From CAUUCX01 sp041844835 (lineage in GTDB: Bacteria; Bacillota; Clostridia; Peptostreptococcales; Anaerovoracaceae), in NCBI GenBank assembly GCA_041844835.1, contig JBGZBU010000009.1, positions 1 to 35,703 of the forward strand: DNA of 35,703 nucleotides, read 5' to 3'. A program made the translations under genes and the position numbers. Positions 32,945 through 35,703 of the stretch are shown here, one piece after another. How positions within the stretch are numbered: the stretch's first letter is position 1; every line of letters begins with the position of its first letter. The notes beneath the pieces are model-generated. The model saw only the letters and a program-made list of their open reading frames with translations, searched no databases and had not been told where the DNA came from.

Positions 32945-33814
32945 ATGTATCGTATTATGAAAAAGGAGCAGTTGGCACCCAACATTTACTCCATGGACAT
33001 TTTGGCTCCTAGAGTCGCAAAGTCGGCTCAGCCCGGCCAGTTCATAGTCATAATTACAAGCGAATGCGATGAGCGCGTTCCGCTTACGATTTGTGATTAC
33101 GACGTGGATGCGGGGACCGTAAATATCGTTTTCCAGACGATGGGTGCGGGGACGAAAGCCCTCGCGGAGCTGGAGGAGGGTGACAGCGTGTACACATTTG
33201 TAGGCCCGCTCGGTCGTCCTTCCGATTTCGTCGAGATGGATTTGGAAGAGCTTAAAAAGCAGAAATGGGTATTTATCGCCGGCGGCGTGGGTACGGCTCC
33301 TGTTTATCCCCAGATCAAGTGGCTGCATGAGCGCGGAATCGGGGCGGAAGTAATACTTGGAGCTAAGACCAAAGATATAATCATTTTGGAGGATAAATTA
33401 AGAGCGGTATCATCCGAGCTGCATGTGGCGACGGATGACGGCAGTTACGGTTTTTCCGGAATGGTTACGGACTGTCTTGTGGACCTTGTGGAAAACAAGG
33501 GGAAAAAGTATGACCAGTGCGTGGCTATAGGTCCTATGATTATGATGAAATTCGTATGTCTTACCACTAAAAAACTGGATATCCCTACAATAGTATCTCT
33601 CAACCCGCTCATGGTTGATGCTACGGGTATGTGCGGAGCATGTCGTGTCAGCGTGGGCGGCGAGACTAAGTTCGCATGTGTTGACGGACCGGAGTTTGAC
33701 GGGCATCTTGTTGATTTCGATGAGGCGCTTCGCCGTCAGGGGCAGCTTAAACTTGAAGAATCGGAAAAGCTGGAAATCTATGAGAGATGTGGTTTCTGGG
33801 GAGGTGGAAAATAA
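32945..33814 (+). CDS. nfnA: NfnA, small subunit of NADH-dependent ferredoxin:NADP+ oxidoreductase
   Basis: A 289-residue FAD- and NAD(H)-binding reductase of the ferredoxin reductase type, with the GGVGTAPVYPQIKWL nucleotide motif and a C-terminal [2Fe-2S] site from Cys230, Cys233 and Cys245 (MCGACRVSVGG...FAC). Only three Cys are seen; in Nfn an Asp is the fourth ligand, and Asp225 is a candidate. The partner NfnB follows with a one-base TAATG overlap. Together they couple NADH and reduced ferredoxin to NADP+ by flavin-based bifurcation. Alternative names (sulfide dehydrogenase subunit beta) describe the same family. Confidence 0.9.
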   Translation: MYRIMKKEQLAPNIYSMDILAPRVAKSAQPGQFIVIITSECDERVPLTICDYDVDAGTVNIVFQTMGAGTKALAELEEGDSVYTFVGPLGRPSDFVEMDLEELKKQKWVFIAGGVGTAPVYPQIKWLHERGIGAEVILGAKTKDIIILEDKLRAVSSELHVATDDGSYGFSGMVTDCLVDLVENKGKKYDQCVAIGPMIMMKFVCLTTKKLDIPTIVSLNPLMVDATGMCGACRVSVGGETKFACVDGPEFDGHLVDFDEALRRQGQLKLEESEKLEIYERCGFWGGGK

Positions 33815-35199
33815 TGGATCGTATGAAGAGAATACCTGTAAGAGAGCAGGCTCCTGATGTAAGAAATAAGAATTTTGAAGAGGTTTGTTACGGATATAAT
33901 GAGGAAGAGGCATTGAACGAAGCGGCTCGCTGTCTGAATTGCAAAAAGCCTCTCTGTCGCGACGGCTGTCCGGTAAATATAGACATCCCTAAATTTATAC
34001 ACGAAATAGCCGAGGGAGACACTGCGGCGGCAGCTAAAACGCTGGCTGAGTATTCGGCGCTTCCTGCGGTGTGCGGTCGCGTGTGCCCGCAGGAAACACA
34101 GTGCGAGGAGCGCTGCATTTTGGGCAAGAAAGGCGACGCCGTTTCAATCGGAAAACTTGAACGTTTCGCGGCGGACTGGGCGCGTGAAAACAATGTGGAT
34201 ACATCCGCATCGCAGCCTTCAAACGGGCACAAAGTTGCGATCATAGGTTCCGGCCCTGCCGGAGTTACCTGCGCGGGTGAGCTTGCGAAATGGGGATATG
34301 ACGTTACGATATTCGAAGCGCTTCATGAAGCGGGCGGCGTATTGATATACGGAATTCCGGAGTTCCGTCTGCCTAAAGACGGCGTTGTAAAGCCGGAAAT
34401 TGAAAATCTCAAGAAATTGGGCGTGAAAATCGAGACAAATGTAATCGTAGGAAAAACTCTGACGATCGACGATATGTTTGATGAAGGTTTTGAGGCGGTG
34501 TTCATCGGTTCCGGAGCCGGGTTGCCGAAATTTATGGGCATTCCGGGTGAAAATTTCAACGGTGTGGTTTCCGCGAACGAGTTTTTGACTCGTAACAATT
34601 TGATGAAAGCGTACAGGGATGATTATGCAACTCCTATCAGAGTCGGAAAAAGCGTTGCGGTTGTAGGGGGCGGAAACGTTGCCATGGATGCCGCGCGTAC
34701 CGCCAAGAGATTGGGATCGGACGTGCATATCGTTTATCGCCGTACCGAGGTGGAACTGCCCGCTCGTGTTGAGGAGGTTCACCACGCAAAGGAAGAGGGG
34801 ATACATTTCCACATGCTTGCAAATCCTGTAGAAATACTCGGCGACGAAAAGGGTTGGGTTACAGGTATGAAATGCATTAAAATGGAGCTGGGAGAACCGG
34901 ATGAATCCGGCAGACGTTCACCTGTACCGGTTCCGGGTTCGGAATATGATATCGAGGCGGATGTCGTGATAATGGCGCTCGGAACATCACCGAATCCGCT
35001 GATCGGCGCGACCACAAAAGGTTTGGATCTCAACAGAAAAGGTTGTGTGGATGCTGATGCGGTCGGGCAGACGAGTCGCGAGGGCGTATTTGCCGGCGGC
35101 GACGCGGTAACGGGCGCGGCTACGGTTATTCTGGCTATGGGAGCGGGTAAGGATACCGCAAAGGCCATTGACGAGTACATTAAAAGCAAAAATGCATAA
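33814..35199 (+). CDS. nfnB: NfnB, large subunit (glutamate synthase small-chain fold)
   Basis: A 461-residue iron-sulfur flavoprotein. Its N-terminal [4Fe-4S] ligands include Cys40, 43, 48 and 52 (CLNCKKPLCRDGC) and Cys87, 91, 97 and 101. An FAD motif IIGSGPAGVTCAGEL and an NADPH motif VVGGGNVAMDAARTAKRLG follow, then GGDAVTGAATVILAMGAGK near the end. Alone it would be called glutamate synthase small subunit or GltA; the adjacent NfnA makes Nfn much more likely, and no glutamate synthase large subunit is present. The start at 33814 follows GGAGGTG. Its 3' end is echoed in the spacer downstream. Confidence 0.9.
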   Translation: MDRMKRIPVREQAPDVRNKNFEEVCYGYNEEEALNEAARCLNCKKPLCRDGCPVNIDIPKFIHEIAEGDTAAAAKTLAEYSALPAVCGRVCPQETQCEERCILGKKGDAVSIGKLERFAADWARENNVDTSASQPSNGHKVAIIGSGPAGVTCAGELAKWGYDVTIFEALHEAGGVLIYGIPEFRLPKDGVVKPEIENLKKLGVKIETNVIVGKTLTIDDMFDEGFEAVFIGSGAGLPKFMGIPGENFNGVVSANEFLTRNNLMKAYRDDYATPIRVGKSVAVVGGGNVAMDAARTAKRLGSDVHIVYRRTEVELPARVEEVHHAKEEGIHFHMLANPVEILGDEKGWVTGMKCIKMELGEPDESGRRSPVPVPGSEYDIEADVVIMALGTSPNPLIGATTKGLDLNRKGCVDADAVGQTSREGVFAGGDAVTGAATVILAMGAGKDTAKAIDEYIKSKNA

Positions 35200-35303
35200 T
35201 CACCGTTTTGGGGGACGCATAGGATTCGCGGCACTGCATAAAAAGCAGCAATGCACGGGATTTGCGACAGCTCATAAAAAGCGGTGATGCACGAGATTTG
35301 CAT
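35178..35303 (+). repeat. nfnB 3'-end-derived repeats
   Basis: The gene end CATTAAAAGCAAAAATGCA (from 35178, up to the stop) is echoed by CATAAAAAGCAGCAATGCA (from 35237) and CATAAAAAGCGGTGATGCA (from 35273). The last two belong to a 36-base unit that continues CGGGATTTGC and CGAGATTTGC. A further partial copy (CATAGGATTCGCG) lies at about 35219. Confidence 0.8.
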
Positions 35304-35322
35304 TTCTGATAACGCATAAAAA

Positions 35323-35356
35323 CAAGGCGCGGTTTTGAAAAACCGCGCCTTGTTTT
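35323..35356 (+). terminator. Terminator of nfnA-nfnB
   Basis: A perfect 14-bp stem, CAAGGCGCGGTTTT / AAAACCGCGCCTTG, with a two-base loop and TTTT tail. The leading A-run means it may also stop the leftward gene at the right edge. Confidence 0.88.
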
Positions 35357-35444
35357 CAGTATGACGGCATACCGTAGTTTTATTGCATATGTCACACATT
35401 TTGTCATATAGCCTGCAGTTTGCTTTTACACGCTTTTTTTGTTT

Positions 35445-35703
35445 CTAATTATGTCTGTTCATGTATTCCCAAAAGGCATTAACAATATTCGGCTCATTCG
35501 TAGCGAACGCAGCCAGAGGCGGATCCGTTTTTGCCATTACAACGCCTATATCCTCTTTTACGTAGAGCAAGGTGTTGTCGGCAGTCTTTTTTTCAATAGA
35601 CAGCGTTATGTTTCGATACTGCTTTGATATCGTTTTTAAGTGATCGAAATGCCGCATGTATTGATCCGGAGTATAAACAAGGCCTTTTGTCGAGAGAAGT
35701 TCC
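35445..35703 (-). CDS. C-terminal part of an unrecognised leftward gene
   Basis: A frame open from the window edge to the stop at 35445 gives about 85 residues, with no start inside the window needed: it reads from ELLSTKGLVYTP through YVKEDIGVVMAKTDPP and PNIVNAFWEYMNRHN. The composition is that of a normal soluble globular domain. It could be the tail of a regulator or sensor, but I recognise no family. It converges on the nfn terminator. Confidence 0.55.
   Translation of the reverse strand, partial: ELLSTKGLVYTPDQYMRHFDHLKTISKQYRNITLSIEKKTADNTLLYVKEDIGVVMAKTDPPLAAFATNEPNIVNAFWEYMNRHN

Noticed and set aside
35180..35407. Reverse open frame with repeated FMxCRKSR-like peptides
   Set aside because: The peptide repeat is the translated nfnB-end repeat and crosses a terminator; no ribosome site.

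Overview
The window looks like chromosome of a strictly anaerobic, fermenting, Gram-positive Clostridia-type bacterium (Bacillota). The grounds are strong GGAGG ribosome-binding sites, sigma-A-like promoters, a clostridial tmk-holB-ricT-abrB-murA-fbp block, an [FeFe] hydrogenase, an NfnAB transhydrogenase and a sodium-pump decarboxylase. The exact family cannot be fixed from sequence alone. I see no tRNA, rRNA, CRISPR, prophage or insertion sequence.

Layout, left to right: (1) 275-2715, methylmalonyl-CoA decarboxylase subunits mmdA, mmdD and mmdC, closed by a terminator; the membrane beta subunit mmdB is not here. (2) 2872-4026, a Fic-family protein behind two identical-architecture operator dyads. 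(3) 4121-4540, a leftward small membrane protein whose promoter overlaps that of rightward truA. (4) 4679-9880, truA, comEB-type dCMP deaminase, wecA/tagO-like, wecB, atpI-like and atpB. This is the usual lead-in to the F-ATPase operon, but it stops at a terminator right after atpB. (5) 9966-13799, leftward hydC-hydB-hydA, an NAD(H)-linked [FeFe] hydrogenase. (6) 14201-20146, an oligopeptide ABC transporter oppB-C-D-F and, from its own spacer, oppA. (7) 20443-22623, a Cu+ exporting ATPase. (8) 22800-29619, a 45-residue membrane peptide overlapping tmk, then holB, ricT, a small membrane protein, an AbrB-like regulator, murA and class III fbp. (9) 29693-31438, leftward rqcH. (10) A gene-free stretch, 31439-31872, with four consecutive hairpins. 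(11) yicC, then nfnA-nfnB and a terminator. (12) The C-terminal part of an unrecognised leftward gene at the right edge.

Metabolically the pieces fit together. Mmd turns decarboxylation into a Na+ gradient, an F-type ATPase could use an ion gradient (ion type not determined), HydABC disposes of electrons from NADH and/or ferredoxin as H2, and NfnAB balances NADH, ferredoxin and NADPH. Opp imports peptides as substrates.

The most unusual signals are: (a) spacers that repeatedly begin with tandem copies of the preceding gene's 3' end, stop codon included; (b) the paired 39-bp dyads in front of fic; (c) the back-to-back hairpin array at 31588-31793; (d) the F-ATPase operon cut after atpB; (e) a HydB without its N-terminal iron-sulfur domain. 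No wholly new multi-gene system is demonstrated.
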